Source: Pampus argenteus (taxonomy: Eukaryota > Chordata > Actinopteri > Scombriformes > Stromateidae). Taken from it: a stretch of DNA of 64,000 nt. The stretch lies in contig CM072868.1 in assembly GCA_036937835.1 (NCBI GenBank), positions 11,111,501-11,175,500 on the forward strand, read 5' to 3'. The notes below the pieces were generated by a model. It was not told the origin of the DNA. It saw only the letters and a program-made list of their open reading frames with translations, and did no database searches. The position numbers and the translations under genes were made by a program. This document shows positions 1 through 14,200 of the stretch, piece by piece (position 1 is the first letter of the stretch; each line of letters opens with the position of its first letter).

Positions 1-249
1 AATGGGTTAATTTATAATGTCATCAACGCCTCCAGAAAGTTTAGTCTTTGAGTTGTTGCCAAAATGTCATTACTTAATTACGAAAGCGGCATCACATCAA
101 TAATTCCTTACAAGAGCAGAGCAGAGTCGGAAACATGCAAAGCTACTTTATTACTTTTTGGCTAGTTTAAATTTAAATTTCTGTTTAATTGTCCCTATTC
201 ATTACCACAGAGTACTTTTTCAATTAAATTAAATTAAATTAAATCTCAG

Positions 250-334
250 ATTCATGAGTCCACCCATGTTTCACACACTATCCAGTGGTCTGGGAGGCCA
301 TGAAGAAGAAATTAGTGACGTGATGCCACTTCAG
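250..334 (+). other. Weak candidate internal exon of an unidentified gene
   Basis: A CAG acceptor at 247-249 and a consensus donor GTAAGT from 335 bracket 85 nt that are open in one frame starting at 251. The conceptual peptide runs from FMSPPMFHTLSSG to SDVMPLQ. I do not recognise the family and no partner exon was found in the window. The strong donor and the compositional contrast with AT-rich flanks are the only support, so it may be chance. Confidence 0.2.
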
Positions 335-1015
335 GTAAGTAATGACATTTCGGCAACGACTCAAAACCAAAGAACAAACTTTCTTAAGGTGTTGATGACA
401 ATATAAGCCAACTTCTGAAAATACAGTTTTTATTCGCAATTCAACTATTATAACCACTGATGCTGTTACTCTTTATTTTGAGTTAACACAATGCTGGAAA
501 TAACTTTAAAACTATATAATAAAAATTATAATAAATTATTAAAAACATGTAATAAGTTCGAACTTCATTAACCCACATCTTGCTAAATATTGATCTGAGA
601 CATGTGCAATTTCAGTTCCACAGATTTCTTATATGGCCAAATCAGCACACCAAATTTCATTAATACGTATGAATACCAATTTTGTTGCAAATTTCATATA
701 ACTTCTATCTCCGCTCGCTCACTCTGTTCATCTCTCCCTCCCTTCATCCTTCTCTGCTCTCCCTCCCTCCCTCCCACTCAGAAAACTGCCAATAACAGAG
801 TCTCTGTGCTGCCTTTACAATGGAGCATTCTGTCGCCTGAGCAAGTACACGCGCACATACACAAGTAGACACACACACAGAGAGGAAGGAAACACATAGT
901 GGGGGCCCACTGTCGAGTCTGGTCACACACTCTAAAACAAGTAATCACCACACCTTGTGTGTGTGTGTTTGTATATCTCATATCCCCTTTTATATAAATA
1001 TTATATTTATATGAA

Positions 1016-1018
<3 letters not shown>

Positions 1019-1074
<56 letters not shown>
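1019..1074. repeat. (CA)n microsatellite
   Basis: An uninterrupted CA dinucleotide tract of about 28 units. The poly-Val/Cys and poly-Thr/His reading frames across it are artefacts. Confidence 0.97.
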
Positions 1075-1075
<1 letters not shown>

Positions 1076-4000
1076 CCAGGATGTTACATTTTCTTTCTGT
1101 TTGCACTGATGTCAGGTTCAGCTCTGCATACCAATAAATCAGTAGTGCAACTAAGTGGACATTGGAGCTTTGCAGTGTGCAAGTTGTTTTTTTGTTCATT
1201 TCAGTATTAGCTCTGCTTACTGTCAGTGTACTAAGTTATTGTTCACTGAATAATAACATCCTTCAATCCTTCACACATTGTCTCATTAGCATACAAGATA
1301 TCAGCAACAATTTAGCACTTTATCGACAAGTGTTCTCACTTCTTGTTTTCCTTGTAAACACACCAGACACACACGAAAAGTAAAAAAAAAAAACCTATGA
1401 TAAAGCTATGGTATGTGTGCTTTTAACCTGCCGCAATAACCTCAAGGTTTATGACTGCATTTGCACTTATCTATAACAGGAATAAAGCAGAACTTTGTCC
1501 TAGCCCAATTTCTCATCACTCACACATATTCTTCACTCAGCTAGCTGCCGTGACGTAGACTCATGACTCTCAATGCTATTCTAATTCTACTGCAGGAGGC
1601 TTCAGTTATCCTATCACATACTCCATCGCCTGAATACAGATATTACCTAATGGCTGGCTGCATGTGTGTATAGTGTTGTAATACAGCTAGGCTATAATGT
1701 GTGCAACATTCAAAAACAGACTCATAGTATGAAGTAGGGTGAGCTCTTAAGATATGAGCCTAAATGTTTCGTCTATAAGATGTCAGAGGAGTGTTTCATA
1801 TTCTCTGTCTTCAAATGCAGCCCCATTGACTCTCCCTTCTGGCAGTTTGTATTAATCCTCAATGCACAGAAGTACAAAAATGTAGCCTGTCAGACATTGA
1901 ACTAAATATATAGTGATAAATTACAGGAAAGAGAGTGATTAACCATATCATATTTAATTGTAGGTGTTGGGTATGCAAAACTAATCATCAGCCAATAGCA
2001 ATCAGGCATTTTAGTAATAAATATTAATATAATATCTAGATCTACATAGACACAACTACCAAAACAAATAGAGACTTCTTAGATACCAGAGACATAGTAT
2101 GATGTGTATAGATATTATTATGATTAATATGACTATAACGATAAAAGTGAAATGCAATAAAAGTAACAGTCTAACGTTTAATGCTGATATCTTATTCTAA
2201 TTAATGCTAAACACTTTTTTAAAATTTCCAAATGCTCTTGGTAATGATGTGTTAATATGCATTTTGCTGGTCTATGTTAATTCAAAGCTATGTATATACT
2301 ATACAGAAATAAATCAATGCCATACTTTAATGTATAGTGATACAGAACGGTCTATATGACAAACTTCTGTCTACATCACCCCTCTACTTGTCTAGGGACA
2401 TGTCCCAGATCATCAACCATTTCTCACAATGCTGAAGGAGAATTAAATTGTTTTTTGGTTGTTTTTTTTTTATGAAATGCCTTCATGATGTAGAGCTACA
2501 CTAACAGAATAGGAATGTAGAGAACGTCTGCCCTTCTGTTGTTATGTTTTTTTTTTTTTTTAAAAAGACGCATTACAGCTGCAAATCATTTTTCTGAATT
2601 CAGGAATTCAGCATTCACACAACTTCTCTTCTGGCCCCTTGTCATAAGCGGTTGGGTAATCACCATTCTCTCAGATTTGAATCAAGGTGTTGTCCTTATA
2701 AAGGACTGCTGAAAACACACATTCACACACTGACCGTGACTCATATACCCACCACTAAACACACTACTGCTTTCAGACCACTTTCAATTAGAACTGAATG
2801 GTGACTCAGTCCTGCCAGTAAAGAAATGCATCCAGACAATGTCCTCTAGTGAACAAGCCTGTGTGTTAGTTTGAGACAAATGCCTCTAACTCAGGATGCA
2901 ACATTTCACAGGGGGATGTCTTATTGTTTCCAGTTGAAACCAAACTCCCACATCTAACCTGTGTGATCTAACCATCTAACCGCACACAGCCCATAACAAA
3001 CTCCATTAATAATGACAAAGATATCAACCCACAACAACAGTGTCATTAAGTACAAACTGTGTGCACCACAAACTTCCAACAATAGGTTCAGACTGTCCAT
3101 CCCTCTTTGGTGTCTCATAGCAGCAATTTATGTTAAGGACAATGATTTGCATACATGTCAGTTTTTGTTGATTGCTTTTCCAAAAGGACTGACTTTCTGA
3201 AACAATATACACATGTTAGACTAGTAGAATCACACCCTCTGGTTGTTACTACTCGCTCAACTGCATTCTTCATGTAGCCTGCGTAGATTTACAGTCATGC
3301 TGCTCGATATGTCTTCTGAACCAGTGGGATACTCTTCCTCTCACCTCATTATGGAGTGATTCAGTAGTGAGTAATCACATGAGTGTATGAGGCAGACGGA
3401 GTAGGACAAAGAGAGAAAAATGGACGGAAAAGCAGAAACAAGAGAAAGGCAGACAGTCAAAGCTTTCAGCTGCAATTTGATGTTGATGATCCACAGTTAA
3501 TTCAGGACGCGCTTGCATGCTCAGGTGAAGTATCATCTAAATCAATTGTGATTTTGAATGGGCTCAACTTCGCATAGCGTGTCTCTTACACTGTCAGACA
3601 CAAAAAATCATGGGTTGAAGTGAAAGAGACGCTCTGTGCCTTGATAAACAACATCCTGCAACACTACATTATTTGTCTCTCAGTATGCATTTGAAAGCTA
3701 AAAACATTGGCATTAGCATTTTCCATTACAGGTCAAAACAAGGTCAGCGGGGCCATGATACTATTTTTGTCAGTTCCCACAGAATAACATTATGTTGGTG
3801 CTTTTATGCATTAGTCTTTGATATGATGAATGCTATCTTTTCCAATATACAGCGATGATAAAAGCATTAAGTTACACTGAATATATATATACTGTAGAGT
3901 TTTGTGAGTGTGGGACCAGAATAAAAATATATTTTCTTACTCAGAACAGCAACACACATCATTTTCATGTGCATGGTTCAAGTGTTGCTGCTGTGCCAGA

Positions 4001-7000
4001 AGATCAAAAATAATCTTGAATTTCCCAACAACAAGGGTCTGCTGAACAATCATGCTAATGTACTCTATTTTTAAATCTTTTAACTCACATGCAAAAAAAG
4101 GTCAACCTCTGCGACTGTAGGCCTAGTACAGAGAACACGTTTGAATTGAAATAGAAATGATCGCAAAGAAACAGGAAAAGACAGTAAGACTATCGCACAT
4201 ATCTGATATTCATACAGTTTCACTACTGATGTATAAACCCACTGCCTATGTATGAACTTAAAAGATGTACATGTAGAAAAAAGATGATATAAGTGGCTGA
4301 AAAATAATTTGACTAAGCTATCTGTCACAAGTCCACCTGCTTATAGACAGTTCACACATTATAATGTGACATATGATAAGCTCTCTTACAGTTATAAATC
4401 CAGTTATAAATCTTGATTTAACGGTCAATTCATGCATGCAATCGGCTTAAAAACAAAGAATTCCACTCGGGATAAATACTCCATTTTCTCTCCGCTTGTG
4501 TCAGAGCTGAGATTAACGACCAAACATTTAGACTTAAACCAATAACATCAAATCCGGAATTATTTCCTCCTCCTCCTCCTCTTTTATTTATATCATAAGA
4601 TACTAAAAGTATAAAATAAATATTATTATTTATTTGGTACGTCACTTTATTTGTCAGTTTTATTATAACAGTTACCGTTAGCTAATTGCATGACAACTAA
4701 GTTAACGGTCACTGGACGTAACCGAAACAACACATTATGGTTTTCAACCACCGTTGTGTTTGTGTGGGTTTTTGCTTTTAAATTAGGAGTCTATTCATAT
4801 CAGCTGTTCTGGAGAAAGTTTAACCTTGACAGGAAGTTTCACATTTTTTCTCACTCTCTTACCTTTTCAACGCTTCAAGGTGTCCCGCCTCATTTAAATA
4901 CACGTTTGGTCTTTTAGGTGAAGTTAGTGTCCAAAACGGCAACGCGGCTAACTGTGGATAACATTTTTTCTGACGGCTTAAAAGCAGTAGCAGCAAACTC
5001 AGAAACATTAAGTGTTAAGATAAAATAAAGCAAATGTAAAACTTCCGGTTATACCTTTGAATATAAAGGCATGAAGTCACATATAATTGTTGTAACGTTT
5101 TATTTTGAATGCTTCGAATAATTCACTTCCGACTAAATGAGACTAACTTGACGCAGTAAAATTGCAAAAACTTCCGTACGGCCGTCACGTGACCACTAAA
5201 AAAGCCTGTACAGCCCCTTCTGTTTTAATGCAAATGGACTTTAGCTAGATATTTTCTTTTAGTCAGCAAAAGTAACAGCTCACGCAAGGCTATGTATATC
5301 AAGAGTATATATGCCTATTTCAGATTGTAATCCCCTCTATTACAAAATATTAAATCTCATACACAAATTGTAGCTAATCAATAACTCACTTTCAACTAGG
5401 TCTACCGCACACACTACATTACAAAACAGACACTCTGTATGCAAAATCTAATTTTCACATGGAGATCAAACAATAGTTTTCATTAATCACACGATTGAAA
5501 GAGAAATAAATGCAAAACTTACTGGGTCAGTTCACAGAGGCTAATTTGCATTCATTAACATCAATAAAAACAGGTGACTCATTCAAAAATTGTTCTTACC
5601 ACAAGGAAGTTAAATTACATCAAATGGCAATCAGATAAGAAGCCAACAAGTAGACATGTACATTAACAGTTATAATCCAGTGTTACCATGAACAGAAATA
5701 ATTTTGAATAGACATTATTTATAAAAGTGGTGGTGATGTGGCATTCAGATCAGCATTGAATCGGACAGGCTTCTTGTTTGTCAGTTGTAAGGTCTCCTAG
5801 GAACCAGAAGAGGGCAACCACACATCTAGATATTGAGTGAGCCTTGGTGGTCAGAGAGAGAGAGATTTTTTTATTTTTTTTTTAAAGGACAAAACTAAAG
5901 TGAAAACAGCATTTATAGTAAAAAAGGCAATGTTGTATCTAAAAAGAGGTAGAGGTTCAAAGGAAGACAGAGGGCAGGGTGAAGTTTGGTAGAAAGGAAG
6001 GATAGGAAGATGGGAGAAGAAAAAAAACAGGGCACAGAAGAAGAGATACTGTGAAATAGAGTAGGGGGAGAATACAAGAGATGGAGGGAGAAGAGAAGAG
6101 GAGAGAAGAGGAGGTGGGGTGGTGATGAGTCATCACCCAGCTATCAGCCCTGGTGGGCTGGGTTGCTGTGGGGGTGGGAGTGTGACACATATGCAGAAAG
6201 ACACACAGACGAGCATGCACACACACACACACACACAGAGGGATTCTGGCCATCATGCTGCTTATATGTCTCCTCCTGCTGTGGAGGCGGGTGGAAGACA
6301 ATACAGGGATGCCACTGGGACACATAGTTCACACACACACGCGTGCATGCACAGCCCTTTTCCTCTGACTCACACACACACATGCAGATAATGATAACGG
6401 CCAAGAAAGACACCTCATTAAGACTGCATGGATGGATAGATGGATGGTTATAAGAGACAGCAGTAGGAAAGAAGAAAGGACAGATCTATATAGGCTACAC
6501 CTAGTACCTTCATGCATCTTACATACATGTACCATTTCCTTCCTCATGCATACTTTATTAGGTGGTGCATATATGCAGCAGCGGATGTTGTAAAAAGGGG
6601 GAACAGAAAGAGCAGATGACATGCAGGAAACATTTTACTCTATGATGTCATGACATTACTGTATTATGTTGTGTTTCCTCTTACAGAGGTACTCAAATAC
6701 AGATACTGTAGCTGCATGGGCTTTAAATATCGTCTTATATATTGTCTTTATCCCTACTGCATTCATGTTACTGTTCCATCATAGGACAACAGAAATTGTA
6801 GCTGTTGTATATGTGCATGTACAGTATACATGCACTTCATCTAATCTTGTATAGGGAAGAAAGGGTGGACACCCTGAAATAAGTCACTTTACTCAGTGAC
6901 ATGCAAGGTCTCATCTCTGCTTCTCTATGGTGCTGAGTGGATCTCAGAGTTGCCATGCCAACAGATTGGGGGCTTCCTAATTCTGATCCAGACCATTGAG

Positions 7001-7224
7001 CACACATAGGCTAATGCATGAGAATGCATGCAATTAAACAGACACACATGCACATTTGCCAGTAGGTGAAAAACAGTTTGTCAACAGTGCGTCTGTTTCC
7101 TTGTTTTAATTATGGCAGAGCAGTTTTAAAATCAGTGGTTTGTTTGTGTGTCACTGAAATAATATGTTAGTGAAAGCAGTTCAACCAGTTAATCAGGTCA
7201 ATGATTGAAACCTGCAGGCCATCA

Positions 7225-7296
<72 letters not shown>
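7225..7296. repeat. Compound (TC)n(CA)n microsatellite
   Basis: A TC tract at 7225-7248 passes directly into a CA tract ending at 7296, followed by imperfect CACTCT units to about 7335. Confidence 0.95.
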
Positions 7297-7298
<2 letters not shown>

Positions 7299-8283
7299 AG
7301 TTTCACTCTCACTCTCACTCACTCACACACACACAAAAATGACTCAGCTCACTGGTGAAATTTGAAAACCTCTGTAGGAATCAGCTTTTAATTTTTAAAC
7401 TCTACATACATTCATACATCCCTCAAATAGAGGAGCAGACAGAACGTGTGAGTGTAAAATCTGTATGTATGCGTGTATGTGTGTGTGTGTGTGTGTGGGG
7501 GGGGGTTTGGTTGGGATTTTCAGCTGCCTTCTGCACACCTGCATATTTATCATGTGCTTAGAAAATGTGATAAAGACACATAATGAGTGACAGAGACAAC
7601 AAGGGGAGAAAGAAACATGTGTGTATGCATGTCTGGGTCCATAAAAGTGTAATATGTACACTGGTATATATTGTAGGTAAAGGAAGTTAAAGGAGGAGGT
7701 TAAAGGAGGTTTGTATCATTCAGAAATGTATTATTTTGGCCTAAGTTTGAATGAAAATGTAGAGGGTGTGCACTGTCCAAGGTCTACATCAAGTTTATAT
7801 GTAAACATTTAAACAGTTAATCTTACTGAAAATATATTTTTGCTATAATAATCTGCATAGGCCCCTGATTAGAAAACACTTTTATATCCTTTAACAGGCT
7901 GAAAAATCTCATTTACTGCCAGCGTTTTTGACTATGATGAGTATTAATTTACAGACATGTAAAAATATGTGGTCTTGTAGCTCCTTGTGAGTGGGTGGGT
8001 GTGTATCTGTGAGTGCATCTATGTTGCAGACTTTTGTATATTGTATTTACGTGTTCTTACATTATGTATGCAAGTAAGAGACTTGACTTGGTCGAGTATG
8101 AGTTTGTCTGTGTGCATGAATGATTACATATATGTGACTCTTAGTATGACTGCATATGCATTTGCATGTAAACTATGTATGCAATAATAAGTGTATACGC
8201 ACTTACATACGGAATCACATACACTGCACATTTGTGTCATTATGGATGTGTATCAGGCATGAAAGTATCCCTGCATTGCGGGG

Positions 8284-8304
8284 GTGTGTGTGTGTGTGTG
8301 TGTG
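8284..8304. repeat. (GT)n tract abutting the stard10 stop codon
   Basis: A GT tract on the plus strand. In stard10 mRNA sense it reads as a CA repeat that starts immediately after the TAA stop at 8307-8305, so it is the first segment of the 3' untranslated region. Confidence 0.9.
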
Positions 8305-8511
8305 TTAGTCGCTGTCTTCTCTCTCCTGGGTCTCAGCCAGGGAGCTCTCATCAATATTCTCCAGGCTCTCAGCATGCTGGATGCTGAGCTCGGAGAGTGG
8401 GATGTTGGGTAATGTAGTCTGTTCAGGGTAGAGCCAGGGCTTGAATCCAGGATTGTGTCTCTGCTTCCACTCTGAATACTTCACACAGGCTTTGTTGATC
8501 TTCTTCATTGC
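8305..8511 (-). CDS. stard10: stard10 exon 6 (terminal coding exon)
   Basis: Encodes residues 195-262, starting AMKKINKACVKYSEW, then the last START helix region and the acidic tail ending EREDSD before TAA. The acceptor AG is complementary to 8512-8513. The first-exon-base reading frame is phase 0. Confidence 0.95.
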   Translation of the reverse strand, partial: AMKKINKACVKYSEWKQRHNPGFKPWLYPEQTTLPNIPLSELSIQHAESLENIDESSLAETQEREDSD

Positions 8512-9925
8512 CTGACAAGAAAAGAAAGATAAACAACACAAGAAAGACAACACAAACATTTAGTTTTTATAAATCTGTATTGATCCTTAAAAACTTCAGC
8601 CAACAGAAAGGAAGGAGGACACTGATTGCCAAAAATAATTTGGACTTAAATTATTTTGCCAGCACTTATTCTTGGGCAACTCCCAGAGGACAAAAATAGC
8701 ACAACAGAAAAAAATGAAGACGGATGAGGGAACGAATCATTAGAGACAGAAGGAAAGTTATGAAGCTATGAAGATGTATCTACAGAGATGAGAAATAGGC
8801 AAAAGGGGAAAGCGGGAGATATTGGGAAGTGATCTTGAGTCGAATTTGTTGCACAGATATCAGAGTACAGTGCCTTCATACATTTCCAGACATGAAAAAG
8901 CAATTAGATGCTAATATTCAAAATGACTATTGCTTTAAAAAGATACCTTGGGTTGTAATATTCATGTTTTATGTAGCAATATATCTTAAATTATGAATGA
9001 ACACAATGCAATCTCACACCCAGAAGCAAAATTCTTCCCATATTTATTTTGTTATAGCCATCAGCATTGTTTTTTTCAGTGAGATTTATGTGTGTCCCTG
9101 AGCTGCTGTTTTTCTGACTTATGTCATCAAGGGACTCCTCCATCCCAGGATGTTCTCTTGTGAATCTTTGCCCTATTTAAACACATATACACACACCTTC
9201 TCACAAAGACAAACACACAAATACAGTAAACAGTGTAATACTGGAATGTGTAGGAGTGATTATACGTTTTACATGTACACCTTCTGCACAGTGCTCATCT
9301 TGATAAGCCCTGTACTGTGTGAAAATAACCTGTATGCACAGTAGCTGTGGATCAACACTTCAACAAACACGCACTCAGAGAATCTATGTTCATCTGCAAA
9401 TGACTTACTCGAGGAGCGAGGAAGTGGGAAGACTTGTTGACAACCCACTTGGGTAATGAACCTGTAAAGAGAGACAGAACAGAGTGAGCAGATAAAAAGT
9501 GTGTAAGTGAAAGAGAGTCAGGAAGACAGTAAAATAGGATGAGGATGGGGAAGACATAAAACAGGCATTTCAAGTTTGTTTTATTTCATGTCATGTCATC
9601 CGGTATCAAAGTGAGGCTTTGTAACTTACTACTCTGTGCACTTCACCAGATCCTTCTCACACACACAAACAGAAATATTACAAACAGGTGGCGTAATCAG
9701 CACTTGCATGCAAAAGGGTGACAGTAAGGAGGTGAATTAAAGGGAGAATGAGAGGATTAATGAATAGAAAAAGAGGGCAAGATAAAAGAGAGGGGAGAGA
9801 GAGGAGGGAGAGGGACAAATTGAGAGAGTGAAAATAGACTGTCCTTCATATGGTTACTATGGTAACTCAATTTGATATAAAGGCAGGAGATGAATCATTC
9901 ATTAGAACTTTGAGCATTAAGCACC

Positions 9926-9965
<40 letters not shown>

Positions 9966-11186
9966 AGTTACCTCGTGGATCTACCTGGGCCATGTAAGTG
10001 AGGGTACAGTGGTTTGGCCCCTGGCTCTGGATCATGTAACCAGTCTGAATGGACACTGCTCGCACCATATCCTTTTTAGGAGGGTATTTCTGTTGGGACA
10101 ACACACACACACTTCTTATTCATCCCTCAAAGCATGTACAAACTATCCTGTTATCTGCCAAAAGTATCATTGAACAGGATAAGGAACCTCCTAAAGTGTA
10201 AAGATTAAGAAGATTAAGATTAAGTTTAAATGGGAATGTCAGCATCAATGCATGTACATACCTCCCAAAGTAAGTAAACCTACTTCAGTCCCCCCCCCTC
10301 CTTTTTTTTTTTTTATTTTTTTTAAATTGGAAGCATCTTTAATATCAGCTACATGTATCCTATGATGATGCTTAATACTGGTTAGCCTGTTCTAATTAGG
10401 ACAGGCACACTGCGGAGCACGGAGCAGCAGTCAGCCAGGAACCATTATCAGAGGAGAATTTCAGATTAATGCTTTATCTTTTCCCTGCTATTTGACTTAA
10501 TGTTTTTTGGTGCCTGTACTTCTCCACTAATAGGTAACACTGTAAGAGTTTCTTCACTGGCAGCATTTGTAAATCATTACATCTGCAGCTTGCCAGAAAA
10601 TCACGGCCAACACGTACTGAACTACATACATATAGAGGATTTTTATAGGGGAAGCTACAGAAGATTTGAAGCGTTTCATTTTTAGTCACTAATGAGGTGT
10701 TTCTCTACAGTCCTGACCTTAAAGAATAGCATGATATTTTATTACAGTACAGTACAGGCTAGCGGATGATTACTTGTTATTTTTGTTTCTTCTATTCTGA
10801 TTCCTGTGCTTTTTTTTGTTAACTCAACAGAAAAAGCAATAAAGTAGTCATTTGTAGTAATCATTAGTACAAATATATGAGACCAGACTCTTAAAACAAT
10901 CTGTCCAGTAGCGAGCTTTGTAGTGGAATCAGCCACAGTTACTAGACAGCAGGGGCAACTGGATCTCAGAAGGTTGATTGGTGAAACCCTTTCCAGATTT
11001 ATGACAGAAAAACCATTTAATCCTGGGAAAGAGAGTAGATGAATGTTATGTCAAATACAGTATAATTGGACCGACTCCCGGCTGTGACCACATGAACTCA
11101 GCACTCCACTGGTATCTCCTTCAGCTGCACTCCACAAGTCTAACTATTAAATTCTACTGATTATCAAGACTGACCTTGGCTAATCT

Positions 11187-11233
<47 letters not shown>

Positions 11234-14200
11234 ATTAGGTTTGGCACCACTTATTGACGCAGGAATGCGGAAGTCGAGGCGGAAGTCAACAGCTCAGTCA
11301 CATGAGAGGTCTTATCATTTTGTAAACATTGTATTAGTGACCGAAACCGAGAATGGGGTAGAGGCAGAAAAGCAAGAAAGACAGACAAGAAAAAAGAAAA
11401 AGAGAAAAACTAAAGACAAGAAGACAGTGAGAGTGGTAGAGCTCAGACAACCCAGATATTGTGAAAGGCATTTTATTAAGCCAACAATTAATCAATTAAT
11501 ATGGGTAATAATGAAATATTGAAAATAATAGTTTATTGCACCACTAGAGAGAGGTGGTGAATATAAGCTTTTACACAGGATTACTCATGTCATTTTCTTC
11601 CACTTAGAAACTAAAGGCAGAGGTTTCTGGCCAAACTGAAAGTCACTCACATGGTCTCAGCATTTTCTAATCAGTCAGCTTGTTTTACCGGCCTTTTGCA
11701 CTCAGTTACTGAAAAGCATGACTGGCAGCTGAACTGTAATACATTAAACTTAATCAAATGAACTATCCCAAATTAAAACTGAAGCAGTGTTGGCGCAGGG
11801 TACATCTATCATCCACCAGGTAAAAGCATCAAAGGCAGGAGGTATGAGTGTGCTCTGGGTGGAGCCAGGCCTTCTTACTTCCTGGATACAGTGGTTCTGT
11901 ACAAGATAAGTGGCACACACACACAAACACACACACACACACACACACTCCTTACCAGAAATAAGTAAGATTTCATTTCTTACAGCTGCTTATGTCGACT
12001 CACCCAGTGTGCACCCATCTCAAGGCAGGCCATTTGTTTCTAAAAGCTGCATTAGCACTCCAGTGCACCTTTGAACATACGAGTTATACTGGCATGAATG
12101 AGCAGCTGACCGTGTGTCCATGTACATATGTGTATACTCACGGCATGTTTGACAGAGTAGTTCATGATGATGTAATCTTTCCCTATTGGCAGCCAGGAGC
12201 GAAGTGTGATGACATCACGGTTCCGAAGAGGATTTGGACACTTCCCTGTTAACAAACAGAAGAAAGCTGGTGAACATAGCATAGCGGCTCAATGTACACT
12301 GTACACTGTACTGTGTGTGTTTCTGCTTCCAAATGAATGCAGCTGTTGTTTACATGTGAGTGTGTAACATACATGAATAGTAACCGACATCCGCATTGAC
12401 CGTAAGTTTCCCAATATCGAAGGTCTCAATGACGTTTGTGTCCCATTTCCTTCTGTACTCAATGTCATGGAGAACGTCATACATGGTCTCAGCTGATACG
12501 TCCTTACACACCATACAACACTGTGAGAAAAAGACAGGGGTAGAAAGGGAGACCGAGTGTTAATTTTTAGTGAGATAATATAGAGCCGGCATAACTGAAG
12601 AGAAAGAAATCGATCGATAGATGAGTCATTATTTAACCTCTAAGCTCTTAAATAAAAACAATACATTCAGTACAGGACAGAGACAGATAGTCGAATGGTC
12701 TGTGAGAGTAAAGGGGTTATAGTGTAGGAGGTCTGAACATTAGATTTTTAGAGGTCATATATGTCCACAAATTTTTGGGCAAAGGTATGAAGCATATCCA
12801 GAAACAGATTCTATACTTTAAAGTAGTGTTCTTACAGAAATAGGCCAGCACCCAATCGGGATCTTATAAATCATATTAAAATAAATCATAATAATACATT
12901 AAAGCAAAATCTATGATGTTTGTATATGCATACTTGTTGATTTGGAACAAGCTTGTGTAGGTGTGTCACAGTGTATTAATGAAACCACAGGGACTCCTGC
13001 CGATGTCAGCTTTGGAATAGATGTAGTAAATATAAACAGACATGTACAGGCACTCTGTAAGGAGAGGTCCACGGCCCTCAAGTACAGCTGTTACTACAGT
13101 TACAATTGCCAGGAGGAAAACAAGGTGAGAGCAAAGGGAGAATGACAGGAGGAGAGACACGAAACACTAAGAGCGAATGAGGAAGAAATGGACTGAGGGT
13201 TGTTCTCTGTCCCAGATGACTTTAACTCCCCTTACAAATCAGTCCACATGGTTTAAAGCTTAATCCACATGCTCTTCTTTCCCCTGTTCCCTGAGGGCTT
13301 CATTTAGGAAAATGATCACCGGTTTCACTCTACACTGACTCACATATTTGAATGTGAAGTCCGCTGTGTTATCTGTAGTGCTCATTGGGAGGTAGATCTG
13401 CAAATAATTATTGAATTAACTCATAATTACTGAGTGTAATTCTGTCATATGAAAGAGTAAAATAACAAGACCAAGAGTCCAACTGCAGTGTTTTGAGCTA
13501 AATGCTCATGCTAACATGCTCATAATTACGATGCTAGCGTGCTGCTGATTTGCAGCTGTCTATCATCTCAGCTGAGCTTGTTCATTTCCTAATTAGAACG
13601 AGAGAGGCTCACAGGTTTTGCATAAACCAAAGTAGATGAAAACTCAGACCTGCTGTTAGCACTAGATGAAAAGTTATGGGCAATCCATCAGATATGACAT
13701 AATTCATAATTCACTCAAACCCACTGCTAAATTGGCTAAAAATATCTAAAACATACGATATCAGTCAAAATCAAATCACATTTTGGACATTAAGATCATT
13801 ACGAGTTGGCTCCGCATTAGGATAAATTACGGTTTATGAAGGGGAATATGGATGGGCAAAAAGGAAGAAAGTAAGAACTCTGAAAATGCTCAAAGGGAGT
13901 AATCTTTAATTTTTTCAGGGAATTGTCATGGGAACACGTATCATTATAACTTTCAGTGACCCATTTTTTTTCTACCAGCCCACTTGTTCAAGAAATGTTA
14001 TTTTACTACCTCCAAAGTGGAGTCAGTGTAAAACATGTCAGTGTATGCACTGTATACAAGAGCTATTCTCACTATGCCTAGTCACTGTTGTTTAAATCAA
14101 CTTTATTTATAAGGTCTTTAGATACATTCATGTAGTCTCACAGGGCTGCTCAACCTGCCACAATGTGAAACAAAAGAACAAGTGAAAATGCTAAATTGAA

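Larger units (their letters stand above)
1..8304. other. Intergenic region downstream of stard10
   Basis: I find no convincing gene here. The stretch is AT-rich with CA/GT microsatellites, a purine-rich block at about 5940-6120 and one weak exon candidate at 250-334. On the minus strand, possible stard10 polyadenylation signals are an ATTAAA read from 7392 to 7387 and an AATAAA read from 6559 to 6554; neither is confirmed. Short open frames in this region are low-complexity or lack any recognisable family. Confidence 0.6.

Noticed and set aside
778..1199. Poly-Val/Cys open frames
   Set aside because: They are translations of the CA/GT microsatellite at 1019-1074. The same applies to several similar frames elsewhere.
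3383..3577. Open frame of 64 codons with a moderately complex peptide
   Set aside because: No splice context, family or codon signal supports it, and it stands alone in intergenic sequence.
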